Made by a program: the position numbers and the translations under genes | The notes under the pieces: model-generated | The model's input: the letters and a program-made list of their open reading frames with translations, nothing else | Databases searched by the model: none | What the model was told of the DNA's origin: nothing | Part shown: in pieces, positions 43,883 to 52,186 of the stretch | Position numbering within the stretch: the first letter of the stretch is position 1 | How the letters are laid out: every line of letters starts with the position of its first letter | Source of the DNA: an uncultured Acidimicrobiales bacterium | Lineage (GTDB): Bacteria; Actinomycetota; Acidimicrobiia; Acidimicrobiales; SZUA-35 | NCBI GenBank assembly: GCA_937922785.1 | Contig: CALAJQ010000018.1 | Span: 62,001 to 126,000 of the forward strand | Length of the DNA: 64,000 nt | Reading direction: 5' to 3'

Positions 43883-44061
43883 GGCTTCTCCTGTGTTTGG
43901 AGACTTGTTTGTAACGCCGCCTGTGGGGTCCGCGGCATTCGAGGGTGGACCGGCCCGATGCGGAGGTTTCCGCCTAAATGCGACAGTATCGGTCTAGAAA
44001 ACCCAAGTCCAGCCGAGAAAGTCATGCGCTAGCCTTTACAAGTCGATGTCGGGAATGTTGT

Positions 44062-45003
44062 TTGAGTAACGCAGTAAAGATAAACGTTGGTGGCAACCAT
44101 CTAATGGTCAGCCTCCTTGGTGAGCGCGATGAATACCTGCGGGTAATCGAAGACGGCTTTGACGCACAGGTAAATGTGCGTGGCAACGAGATCTCGGTAG
44201 ATGGTCCCGAAGCAAAACAGGCGGCACGCGTCATTGAAGAGCTGGTGCTGATAGTGGAGCGCGGCCAGGCAATTGAGAGCAGTTCGGTTCGACGCGCCAT
44301 TGCGATGGTGGCCAACGACCAGCGGCCATCTGAGGTTCTAACCGACCGCATTCTGACAACAGACCGAGGCAAAGCCGTTCGACCCAAGACCTCTGGTCAG
44401 AAGTTGTACCTAGATGCGATCAGAGAAAACATGATCACCTTCGGTATTGGTCCAGCGGGAACCGGCAAGAGCTGGTTGGCCGTGGCGTGTGCTGTAAGGG
44501 CTCTTCAGAACAAAGAGGTTCAGCGGATCCTGCTGACCCGTCCGGCTGTTGAGGCCGGAGAGCGACTCGGCTATTTGCCGGGTGACCTCATGAGCAAGGT
44601 TGACCCGTATCTGCGTCCGCTTTATGACGCGTTGCAGGACATGGTGGGCGTTGAGGGACTTAGCAAGATGTTTGAGAAGAACGAAGTTGAAGTTGCGCCG
44701 CTGGCCTTCATGCGCGGCCGCACGCTCAATGACAGCTTCATCATCCTCGACGAAGCTCAGAACACCACTCCAGAACAAATGAAGATGTTCCTAACCAGAA
44801 TCGGGTTTGGTTCAAAGGTCGTGGTTACTGGCGATGAGACCCAGGTTGATGTTGCTGGCAACAGAAGCGGACTGGGCGGAACCGAACGCATCCTGAAAGG
44901 GCTCGATGACGTTGCCTTCGTGCGGCTTACCTCCGGTGACGTAGTCAGGCACAGGATCGTCCAAGAGATTGTCGATGCCTATGACCGACACCTCAATCAA
45001 TGA
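44062..45003 (+). CDS. phoH: PhoH-like ATPase
   Basis: 313 residues from a TTG at 44062 preceded by GGGA; the family N-terminus (SNAVKINVGGNHLMVSLLGERDEYLRVIE) begins here, while the frame itself opens further upstream. The N-terminal KH-like region is followed by a P-loop ATPase: GIGPAGTGKSWLA (Walker A), LTRPAVEAGERLGYLPG, FIILDEAQNTTPEQMKMFLTR (Walker B) and VTGDETQVD. It is probably an RNA-related helicase or ATPase. Start of the phoH-ybeY-era group. Confidence 0.92.
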   Translation: MSNAVKINVGGNHLMVSLLGERDEYLRVIEDGFDAQVNVRGNEISVDGPEAKQAARVIEELVLIVERGQAIESSSVRRAIAMVANDQRPSEVLTDRILTTDRGKAVRPKTSGQKLYLDAIRENMITFGIGPAGTGKSWLAVACAVRALQNKEVQRILLTRPAVEAGERLGYLPGDLMSKVDPYLRPLYDALQDMVGVEGLSKMFEKNEVEVAPLAFMRGRTLNDSFIILDEAQNTTPEQMKMFLTRIGFGSKVVVTGDETQVDVAGNRSGLGGTERILKGLDDVAFVRLTSGDVVRHRIVQEIVDAYDRHLNQ

Positions 45004-45024
45004 GCCAATGAAGCTTTCCGGCCC

Positions 45025-45462
45025 ATGATTCAAGTCGATGGGTCCAATACCGAGCTTTGTGACGTGGTCCGGCAAACCCTGGCGGGTGAAGGTGTAGTTG
45101 CCGGCCGGGTTGACATGCATTTCGTTGATCTCGACGAAATGACTGCGCTGAATTCCGAGCATATGGGCGGCGATGGGCCGACCGATGTTTTGTCGTTTCC
45201 TATTGATGGCATCGACGGACCTGAGCCAGAGGTTGGTGGCCGCCAGATTGGCGAAATTGTTATCTGTTCTGAGGTGGCTGAAAACCAAGCCCCGGAACAT
45301 ATGGGTGACCTTGATTCAGAACTAAAGCTGCTTAGCATTCATGCAGCTCTTCATTTGTGTGGGTATGACCACCACGATCCACAGGAGCGATCAGAGATGT
45401 GGGCGCGCGAAACCCACCACCTCAAGCGCTACCAACTGAGCCATCCAGGGGACCAACAGTGA
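45025..45462 (+). CDS. ybeY: Endoribonuclease YbeY
   Basis: 145 residues, zinc-dependent rRNA-maturation RNase. The metal triad is in IHAALHLCGYDHHD (His 106, 110, 116), with PTDVLSFP upstream. It matures 16S rRNA 3' ends and takes part in ribosome quality control. 21 bp after phoH and overlapping era by 4 bp (GTGA). Confidence 0.95.
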   Translation: MIQVDGSNTELCDVVRQTLAGEGVVAGRVDMHFVDLDEMTALNSEHMGGDGPTDVLSFPIDGIDGPEPEVGGRQIGEIVICSEVAENQAPEHMGDLDSELKLLSIHAALHLCGYDHHDPQERSEMWARETHHLKRYQLSHPGDQQ

Positions 45463-46388
45463 GTGAACAAGACATGCCTGACGAACAGATGCCCGAACAA
45501 GAGATCCCCGAACTTGCTGTCCCCGAACCAGACGCACTCAACCCGGAGTTTCGGTCTGGCTTTGTGGCTTTGGTGGGACGACCTAACGTAGGGAAGTCCA
45601 CGATATTGAACTCGATCTGCGGTGAGAAGGTGACGATCACCTCCAACAAGCCCCAGACCACTCGACATCAGGTCAGGGGGTTGTTGACTACCGATGAATA
45701 CCAGATCGTTTTCGTAGACACGCCTGGCATCGGCAAGCCTCGGTCCGCTTTGGGTAAGAAACTGAACAAGACCGCAATGGAAGCAAAGGGCAGCGTCGAT
45801 GTTGTCTGCTTCGTAATCGACGGTCGAACCGGGTTCGGTCGTGGTGACGAGATGCTTGCTCAGTCTCTAGATCCGGAAAAGACTGTTGTTGTACTAAACA
45901 AGATTGACGGTCAGAAACCCGAGCACATCATGGCTCAGCTGACCAAGGTCTCGGACCTCGGAGCATCTGCCTACTTCCCAGTCTCAGGCTGGACTGGCAA
46001 GGGTGTGCCTGATCTGGTTAAACACTTGGTCGACCGGATCCCCAAGGGGCCAATGTGGTTTCCAACCGATCTCGTAAGAGAAACGCCAGACCGACTCTGG
46101 GTGGCCGAGCTAGTGCGTGAACAACTACTTAGGGTGCTCCGTGACGAAGTCCCTCATTCGGTTGCCACCCGAGTTGTTGAGTGGGAGTGGCCCAGAATCA
46201 GAGTGGAGATCCTGGTCGAGCGTAACTCTCAAAAAGGCATCGTCATCGGCAAGGGCGGTCAAGTGCTCAAAGAAGTAGGCACCCGAGCCCGCAAGCAGCT
46301 GCCAGAAGAAACTTTCCTAGAGCTAACGGTAAGTGTTGATCCCAACTGGCAACAAGACCCAGCCGGAGTAGAACGCCTCGGCTACTAG
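45459..46388 (+). CDS. era: GTPase Era
   Basis: 309 residues from the GTG at 45459, which overlaps the ybeY stop. An acidic N-terminal extension of about 32 residues (EQDMPDEQMPEQEIPELAV) precedes the G domain: G1 GRPNVGKST (40-48), G3 DTPG, G4 NKID. The C-terminal KH domain includes EILVERNSQKGIVIGKGGQVLKEVG. Era binds the 3' end of 16S rRNA in 30S assembly. The acidic extension is not part of the standard family. Confidence 0.95.
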   Translation: MSEQDMPDEQMPEQEIPELAVPEPDALNPEFRSGFVALVGRPNVGKSTILNSICGEKVTITSNKPQTTRHQVRGLLTTDEYQIVFVDTPGIGKPRSALGKKLNKTAMEAKGSVDVVCFVIDGRTGFGRGDEMLAQSLDPEKTVVVLNKIDGQKPEHIMAQLTKVSDLGASAYFPVSGWTGKGVPDLVKHLVDRIPKGPMWFPTDLVRETPDRLWVAELVREQLLRVLRDEVPHSVATRVVEWEWPRIRVEILVERNSQKGIVIGKGGQVLKEVGTRARKQLPEETFLELTVSVDPNWQQDPAGVERLGY

Positions 46389-46402
46389 CTCAAAATTTCT
46401 GT

Positions 46403-46450
46403 TTCTGTCATAGGTTTATCGGTCTATAGACCGATAAACCTATGACAGAA
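46403..46450. terminator. Perfect 48-bp palindrome between era and dinG
   Basis: Bases 46403-46426 are exactly the reverse complement of 46427-46450, with no spacer (centre CTA|TAG). Each arm starts TTCTGTCATAGG. It lies between the stop codons of the convergent genes era and dinG, so a bidirectional terminator is the simplest reading, although the stem is AT-rich for this genome and lacks a long T tract. Confidence 0.7.
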
Positions 46451-46464
46451 GCGATTGTTGGGGT

Positions 46465-48339
46465 CTAGAGGTCGAGTGATCGAAGGAATTCGAGGACTTC
46501 TTCTTTGTCCCTTGTCCGTTTCAGCGGGGGTAGAGAATTGATCATCTCCCAGCGGTAGGACTTCGACGTTGCGAGGCGCGAGTCAAGCACGGCAACAACC
46601 CCTCTATCAGTGCTGCGTCTGATCAACCGGCCGACACCCTGAGCCAACAGAATTTGGGCCCTAGGAAGATCAACAACACCGAACGCTCGAGGGCCCGCTC
46701 GGTTGCGGCGAGCTTGGGTCACCGGTTCATCAGGCCTTGGGAACGGCAACCTGTCGATGGTTACCAAAGTGCAGCTGTCTCCGGGAAGATCGACGCCTTG
46801 CCAGAAAGACATAGTTGCCATCAAAACTGTTTCGGGATCGTCCATGAATTGATCGATGAGGCGTTGCTTGGAGCTGTCTCCCTGCATCAAAACGGGGAAG
46901 TTCAGTTCGTCGCGGAGGTAGTCCGTTGCCTCTCGCATCGCCCTGGCGCTGGTGAACAAGCCAAGTGTTCGACCACCGGCGGCTTCAATCAGCTCGGCAA
47001 GTTCTTGCCGTAGCTTGGTGCCACCCTCTGCGCTTCGAGGACTTGGCAAATGAGCGGCGCAATACAGCAGTCCCTGGTTCTCATAGTCAAACGGTGACCC
47101 GACTCGTTTTACCGCAACCGAGCTAGCCAGACCGAGGGAACCAACGATGCCTTGGGGGAGTGTTGCGCTGGTAAACACCACCGATCGCTCGGCGTAAAGG
47201 TTGTCGTTGAGAACATGGCCGACGTCAAGCGGGGTGCACTTGAGAATGGGCGCAGCTTCAGATCCGTCAACCCAGATGACGTCGTCGTCGCCGGTGTCAA
47301 GAACGGCGTCAACCGCCAACATCAGCGAGGTGCCTGCCTTGGTTGCTCGCTCTACTCGGGCCGCTACGTCAGTGTTGGTTCCAGGCTTGATCTTGCGTAA
47401 GGCGTCGAGCACTTCGTCGGCGTGTGAGCGGGCCATCACCAGCGACTGAACGAGGTCGGCTGTTAGATCGACCCGTTGACCCCTGAACTCGCGAATCATC
47501 GAATCGAGGTCGGCGGCGCTGCGTTCGCATCTTTCGTCTACGTCGGTGTCCACCAGAATTCCGCGAGCTCGTCGGGCCAGGGCCCGAAGCCGACCACCGC
47601 TAACTTCAGTGCCGCAAGTAGCGCTGAGGACTTCTGGAAGGTGGTGAGCCTCATCGAATACGACCACGTCGTGTTCGCCGATGAGAGCCCCGCCCGAAGC
47701 CAAATGCAAGCCGTAGTAGTGGTGGTTTGTGATTACGACGTCGGCTTCGCGGGCTGCGTTGCGGGCGATCTCGGCATAACAAGAGTCGCCTGAAGGGCAT
47801 TTGCCGGCCCCTGGGCATTCGTCTGGCCCGACACTTACCGCTCGCCAAGCCTCACTTCCTGAGTTGATGCTGAGTTCTTCACGGTCTCCGGTTTCGGTTT
47901 CAATTGACCACTTGCGGATTTTTTCGAGATCGTCGTCTTCGGCGTTGAGGCCCCCAAGAAGTTGCAACTGCTCTGTAGCGTCGGCTCGATCGAGTTCGGA
48001 TAGGCGCTGCACGCACAGATAGTTGCTGCGCCCTTTCAGCACGACCGCATCGATGTCCACCCCAAGGCCGGCAGATACGAGTGGAATATCCTTTTCCAAG
48101 AGCTGTGATTGGAGCGCGATTGACGACGTCGCAATGACCGCCGTTGCTTCAGCAGCAACAATCGGCGTCAAATAGGCAACCGACTTACCGGTACCAGTGC
48201 CAGCCTCAACCAGTACTGCCTGAAGCGTTTCGAGGGTTTTATCCACTGTTTCAGCCATTACTAGCTGACCTGGACGCTCTTCACCTCCGCCCTCTAGGCG
48301 TTGGGTCACCCTACCCAGAAGGTCCTGAATGCTGGACAT
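46465..48339 (-). CDS. dinG: DinG-family ATP-dependent DNA helicase (XPD-like)
   Basis: 624 residues from the ATG at 48339; an in-frame ATG at 48378 is unlikely because TAGGCT (48352-48347) lies 7 nt before 48339. Motifs: Walker A EAGTGTGKS, four cysteines for a 4Fe-4S cluster (YLCVQ, then CPGAGKCPSGDSC), DEAH box VVFDEAHHLPE, TSATLP, and motif VI QGVGRLIRRSTDRG. DinG-type helicases unwind 5'-3' and remove D-loops or R-loops. It is divergent from the TM/Thr-rich protein, with 42 bp between starts. Confidence 0.93.
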   Translation of the reverse strand: MSSIQDLLGRVTQRLEGGGEERPGQLVMAETVDKTLETLQAVLVEAGTGTGKSVAYLTPIVAAEATAVIATSSIALQSQLLEKDIPLVSAGLGVDIDAVVLKGRSNYLCVQRLSELDRADATEQLQLLGGLNAEDDDLEKIRKWSIETETGDREELSINSGSEAWRAVSVGPDECPGAGKCPSGDSCYAEIARNAAREADVVITNHHYYGLHLASGGALIGEHDVVVFDEAHHLPEVLSATCGTEVSGGRLRALARRARGILVDTDVDERCERSAADLDSMIREFRGQRVDLTADLVQSLVMARSHADEVLDALRKIKPGTNTDVAARVERATKAGTSLMLAVDAVLDTGDDDVIWVDGSEAAPILKCTPLDVGHVLNDNLYAERSVVFTSATLPQGIVGSLGLASSVAVKRVGSPFDYENQGLLYCAAHLPSPRSAEGGTKLRQELAELIEAAGGRTLGLFTSARAMREATDYLRDELNFPVLMQGDSSKQRLIDQFMDDPETVLMATMSFWQGVDLPGDSCTLVTIDRLPFPRPDEPVTQARRNRAGPRAFGVVDLPRAQILLAQGVGRLIRRSTDRGVVAVLDSRLATSKSYRWEMINSLPPLKRTRDKEEVLEFLRSLDL

Positions 48340-48346
48340 ACCCCCG

Positions 48347-48352
48347 AGCCTA
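48347..48352 (-). promoter_or_regulatory. -10 box (TAGGCT) for leaderless dinG
   Basis: TAGGCT on the minus strand, 7 nt before the ATG at 48339; supports that start over the one 39 nt upstream. Confidence 0.4.
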
Positions 48353-48381
48353 GGCACTAACCTGGGCCGAGAGTTCATGTC

Positions 48382-49419
48382 ATGATCGATGATTCACCAA
48401 AATCCAAACCCCAACATCTTTCAGAATCGGACGCTAATTTTTTAGCGTCTCTTCTAATGGGCGAACCCTCGTCTGGACCCGTGGTTGATGTTTCGCGCGA
48501 AGGTGAAGCGGTCCTCGACCTGACTGACAGTCCAACTCTTACTTTCGACCCTGCCGAAGGGATGGCTGGGATTCTCTCCAGCACCGGGCAGGGAAAGGTC
48601 TCTGACCTTGTAGACGTTGCCCTGGTGCTAAGTACCAAGCCATCGGCTGAAGTCATCGCTCGATCAATATTTGGACAGCCCGAGCCCACCGGAGCCCTCG
48701 CCACAAAGGCTGGGGCAAACCCAAGAGCTTCCGCAGCCGCAGTTGGCGCGTCACACGGAACGAGCCACGGCTGGTTCCATCCCGTTGGGGACACCGCCTC
48801 TATGACTGCGGTAGCAGGTGAGAATCTCTTCGGCACAAAGAACCGGCCGGAACCTCCGGTCGCAGTTCGGTTAGAAACCGCTGCCGCAGCCAGTGGCGGT
48901 GACGCCGTTGTCTTCGCTGCGGCAAAAAGCAAGGACGAGCGTCGTCGCAAGTTCATGCTGGCTGCTCTGTTCCTCGGAGCAGTTGCAATCGGCGGTGGAC
49001 TTGTTGCGCTACTAGCTGAGAACGGGACTTTCGGTAATCGAGGCGAAACGGATCCGTCGGCCGAAACCGTGCCGACCACGGCCGTTCCAACCACTGCAGT
49101 CGCTACTACTGCCGCTCCAGTGACCGCTGCGCCCACCTCGGCCGCTCCAACTACTGCGGCGCCGGCAACAGCCGCTCCGACCACTACAGCGCCAACCACA
49201 ACGGTTCCTTCAACTACTGAGGCCCCAACAACCACCGTTGCGCCAACAACTGCAGCGCCTGCAACAACCAGCCCTCCAGTAACGCGGCCCCCAACAACTC
49301 GTGCGCCGCGAACTACACGTCCTCCGGCAACTACCCAGCCACCAGCCACAACGCCTCCAACGACCGCTGCGCCGACGGTAACGTTTGCTCCGCCCACCTG
49401 GGCCGATCCACTCGACTAA
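48382..49419 (+). CDS. Membrane protein with long Thr/Pro/Ala extracellular tail
   Basis: 345 residues, no recognised family. The cytosolic part (about 1-195) has no clear domain; one membrane helix (about 196-216, LAALFLGAVAIGGGLVALLA) is preceded by a KSKDERRRK stop-transfer signal. The last 120 residues are a low-complexity Thr-Ala-Pro stretch (TTAAP/TTVAP repeats), like a flexible cell-wall spacer. Codon pattern there creates a long shadow frame on the minus strand. It may be a cell-wall-spanning structural protein. Confidence 0.7.
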   Translation: MIDDSPKSKPQHLSESDANFLASLLMGEPSSGPVVDVSREGEAVLDLTDSPTLTFDPAEGMAGILSSTGQGKVSDLVDVALVLSTKPSAEVIARSIFGQPEPTGALATKAGANPRASAAAVGASHGTSHGWFHPVGDTASMTAVAGENLFGTKNRPEPPVAVRLETAAAASGGDAVVFAAAKSKDERRRKFMLAALFLGAVAIGGGLVALLAENGTFGNRGETDPSAETVPTTAVPTTAVATTAAPVTAAPTSAAPTTAAPATAAPTTTAPTTTVPSTTEAPTTTVAPTTAAPATTSPPVTRPPTTRAPRTTRPPATTQPPATTPPTTAAPTVTFAPPTWADPLD

Positions 49420-49466
49420 TCAGGATCCAGCTAGCTGGATGAGCCCCCGGTTGGGGCCAAGGACGA

Positions 49467-49472
49467 TAGCGT
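49467..49472 (+). promoter_or_regulatory. -10 box (TAGCGT) for leaderless uppS
   Basis: TAGCGT followed by exactly 6 nt and the uppS ATG at 49479; no Shine-Dalgarno is present. Confidence 0.45.
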
Positions 49473-49478
49473 GCGGCT

Positions 49479-50189
49479 ATGGATCTGTCGGGAATTGATC
49501 TCAGCGCGGTGCCCAAACACATGGCTTGTGTCATGGACGGCAACGGACGCTGGGCAACTCAGCGCGGCTTAAAGAGAACAGACGGACACTCCGCAGGCGA
49601 GGAGGCGCTGCTAGACGCAGTTCATGGTGCTTTGGGTGTCGGTGTCAAGTGGCTAACCGTCTATGCGTTCTCTACTGAGAACTGGCGGCGTCCTACTGAT
49701 GAAGTCCGTTTCCTGATGAAGTTCAACGAATCGCTGCTGGTTAGGCGACGCGACGAGCTGAACGACCTGGGTGTTCGAATTCGCTTCATCGGCAGACGTG
49801 ATTGGCGAGTTCCGCGAAGACTGATTCGTCGTATGGACGAGTCAACTGAGCTAACCAAAAACAACACAAAGCTAACTTTGACTATCGCTTTCAACTACGG
49901 CTCACGAGCCGAAATCGTCGATGCCGCGAACGCGGTTGTGGATGCCGGTGGTCCGTTGACAGAGAAGTCGCTGGCGGCCCAACTTTATGACCCTGAAATG
50001 CCAGAGGTCGACCTTTGGGTGCGCACATCCGGTGAACATCGGATCTCCAACTACCTACTGTGGCAGTCCGCCTATGCCGAACTTGTTTTCATCGAGACGT
50101 GGTGGCCGGACTTCCGACGTGAACACATTGCTGATGCAGTCAGGGAGTATCAGCTGCGAGAGCGTCGCTTTGGCGGTCTCAACTCCTAA
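49479..50189 (+). CDS. uppS: Polyprenyl diphosphate synthase (cis type)
   Basis: 236 residues. Makes the long-chain cis-polyprenyl diphosphate that becomes the lipid carrier of peptidoglycan and other glycans. Motifs: CVMDGNGRWA with catalytic Asp20, FSTENWRRP, FNYGSRAEI, DLWVRTSGEHRISNYLLWQ and YAELVFIETWWPDF. The stop overlaps the recO ATG by 1 bp (TAATG). Confidence 0.96.
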   Translation: MDLSGIDLSAVPKHMACVMDGNGRWATQRGLKRTDGHSAGEEALLDAVHGALGVGVKWLTVYAFSTENWRRPTDEVRFLMKFNESLLVRRRDELNDLGVRIRFIGRRDWRVPRRLIRRMDESTELTKNNTKLTLTIAFNYGSRAEIVDAANAVVDAGGPLTEKSLAAQLYDPEMPEVDLWVRTSGEHRISNYLLWQSAYAELVFIETWWPDFRREHIADAVREYQLRERRFGGLNS

Positions 50190-50908
50190 TGCCCCACTTT
50201 CGGGACGATGGCGTCGTAATTCGAACCTACAAGCTGGGTGAGGCTGACCGCATCGTGATTATCTATACACGGGGCCGAGGCAAGATCCGAGCTGTCGCTA
50301 AAGGCATCCGCAAGACTAAATCCAAATTTGGCGCCCGTCTTGACCCAGCGTCGATCGTGCACATTCAGTGTTATGAGGGCCGCAACCTAGACATCGTGAC
50401 CCAAGTGGAGTCACGAGAAATCTTCGTCGACCTTCGATCCAACCTTGACTCATTCGGCCGAGCGGCAGTGTTGCTCGAAATTGTTGATCAGGTTGCGGTT
50501 GAATCTGAGTCGAATCCAGCTTTGTACAAACTTCTAACCGGGGCTCTTGCCGAGTTGAACCGAAGCGCAAACCCAATGGTTGTGCCTGCGTTTGTTGCGA
50601 AGGTTCTCGCCCTCGAGGGAGTTCAGCCTTATCTGGATGCGTGCGTGAACTGCGAAGCCACTGAGAACATCGTTGCGCTAGACATCTCAGCCGGGGGCGT
50701 GTTGTGTCAAGACTGTCGGCGCGGTGAACCACTTTCGCATGAGGCCAGGCAAGCACTACTGCTTGTGTTCGACGGTCAGGTCCGGGCTGCCCTCGAGATG
50801 ACTTCAGAGAAGGTGGTCAACGAGCTTGAAGGCTTATCGGCGCGAATGATCGAGCAACACATAGAACGGCGGCTGCGAACTTCAGATGTTCTGCAGCAGT
50901 TCCACTAG
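50189..50908 (+). CDS. recO: DNA repair protein RecO
   Basis: 239 residues: an N-terminal OB fold (DDGVVIRTYKLGEADRIVIIYTRGRGKIRAVAKGIRK), a helical domain and a C4 zinc site (CVNCEATEN...VLCQDCRRGE). RecO loads RecA at gaps together with RecR. Coupled to uppS, convergent overlap of 4 bp with the RDD-protein gene. Confidence 0.94.
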   Translation: MPHFRDDGVVIRTYKLGEADRIVIIYTRGRGKIRAVAKGIRKTKSKFGARLDPASIVHIQCYEGRNLDIVTQVESREIFVDLRSNLDSFGRAAVLLEIVDQVAVESESNPALYKLLTGALAELNRSANPMVVPAFVAKVLALEGVQPYLDACVNCEATENIVALDISAGGVLCQDCRRGEPLSHEARQALLLVFDGQVRAALEMTSEKVVNELEGLSARMIEQHIERRLRTSDVLQQFH

Positions 50909-52119
50909 TTAATTGGTAACCAGCTGTCGTCATCTTCGACGTGGCGTAGCCAGCGCTGGTTGACATGATCCCAGAAGAGCCACGCCTGCCAGTCGTCACT
51001 CCACGTTGGGGTGCCTTCTCCTGGGGCTGAGCTAGCGGCTGCAGCGGCTACCGAAGCGTTGGCCGCAGATGCGGTCGCTACTGCCGCCGGTGCAGCCTCA
51101 GAGGCCTGGGTCCCGTCTCCGCTGCTCGGAGTGGCATCGGCCATCGCGTGGGCCATCTCTGGTTCAGCAACTTCTGTAACTTCAGAGGCTGCATCGGTGG
51201 TTTGTGATCCATCCAGCGACTCTGGCTCCCAAACCGGAGCAGGTTCTGAAACCGGCTGAGACCAGGTGACTTCAGATTCTGAGGCTTCGGCAGCTTCTGG
51301 TTCGGTACTGGCAACGGCGCCGGACTGATCGGCCGTTGCGTCAGATGCAACTGTCGCGTCATGGTGAGTTGGGATGTACAGCTCTTGTTTCTCGGTCTCG
51401 ACGACCGGGGCGTTCCACGGGCTGGCCTGAGCTGCCTCTGCTTCAGCTACGACCTGCTCGGGAGAGAAACCCGAGCCCTTCTTCGGTCGATGGTCAGCAA
51501 TTGCGTCACCGACATCGACCATTTGGCTAGTCCGATTTGCGTAAGCGGTTGCGTCGATCATTCGGATCTCCGCGTTGGCATCAACAACGACGGTGTCGCC
51601 GCTGAGGTCACCGATGCGCTGAGAATGTTCGTTACGGCTCGCAGTTAGCCATCCAAGCAGGCCTGGGATCACAAACGGGAAAAGGTCTAGAAGTCCAACG
51701 ACATAGCGGCGCAGGTAGCCGTCTAGCGGTGGATCCTGACCGTCCATGGTCACAACCTTGAGGCCAAGCAACCGGTGACCTGGGCTCCATCCGACGCTGG
51801 CTGGTACAAGCACCCAAACCACAAGGGAAATCAGCGTGATGATTAGGCCGCTGACGAATAGAGCCGGCGTGTGCCATACGTAGAAGTTGTCTCCAACTGT
51901 CAGAGCTCGGTTGAACGTGTCATCTAGTTCGGCCAGGCGACGGCCCTCACCGCTGTAGCGAGGCCACACTGGGTTACCTTCGGCATTGCGCTGAGTTATC
52001 ACAAAGCGTTCCGCCTGGGCGGCAATAAAGGCCAAAGAAGCCGCGCCAACTAAGAGGAGATTGACTAGGGATGCCAAGATGCGGCGCCCGAGCACCTTGG
52101 TTAGTTCAGGATCGATCAT
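50905..52119 (-). CDS. RDD-family membrane protein with long acidic Ala/Glu-rich tail
   Basis: 404 residues. The N-terminal RDD domain (about 8-180) has three or four membrane helices and the Arg/Asp positions (LGRRILASLVNLLL; GWSPGHRLLGLKVV). A disordered, Glu/Ala/Ser-rich region follows (about 215-370). The end is a compact aromatic module (WQAWLFWDHVNQRWLRHVEDDDSWLP) reminiscent of DUF2510-type WDG modules. Such proteins have no established function. Divergent from glyS. Confidence 0.83.
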   Translation of the reverse strand: MIDPELTKVLGRRILASLVNLLLVGAASLAFIAAQAERFVITQRNAEGNPVWPRYSGEGRRLAELDDTFNRALTVGDNFYVWHTPALFVSGLIITLISLVVWVLVPASVGWSPGHRLLGLKVVTMDGQDPPLDGYLRRYVVGLLDLFPFVIPGLLGWLTASRNEHSQRIGDLSGDTVVVDANAEIRMIDATAYANRTSQMVDVGDAIADHRPKKGSGFSPEQVVAEAEAAQASPWNAPVVETEKQELYIPTHHDATVASDATADQSGAVASTEPEAAEASESEVTWSQPVSEPAPVWEPESLDGSQTTDAASEVTEVAEPEMAHAMADATPSSGDGTQASEAAPAAVATASAANASVAAAAASSAPGEGTPTWSDDWQAWLFWDHVNQRWLRHVEDDDSWLPIN

Positions 52120-52186
52120 CGTTCATACATTCTTGCGGAGATTATTGGGAGTTCGTTGGACCATGGGTCGGTTAGCCTTCATCGCC

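Noticed and set aside
48375..49397. 340-codon open frame on the minus strand, full of VVGAAVVG-like repeats
   Set aside because: It is the antisense shadow of the Thr/Ala/Pro-rich tail of the plus-strand membrane protein; low complexity explains its length.
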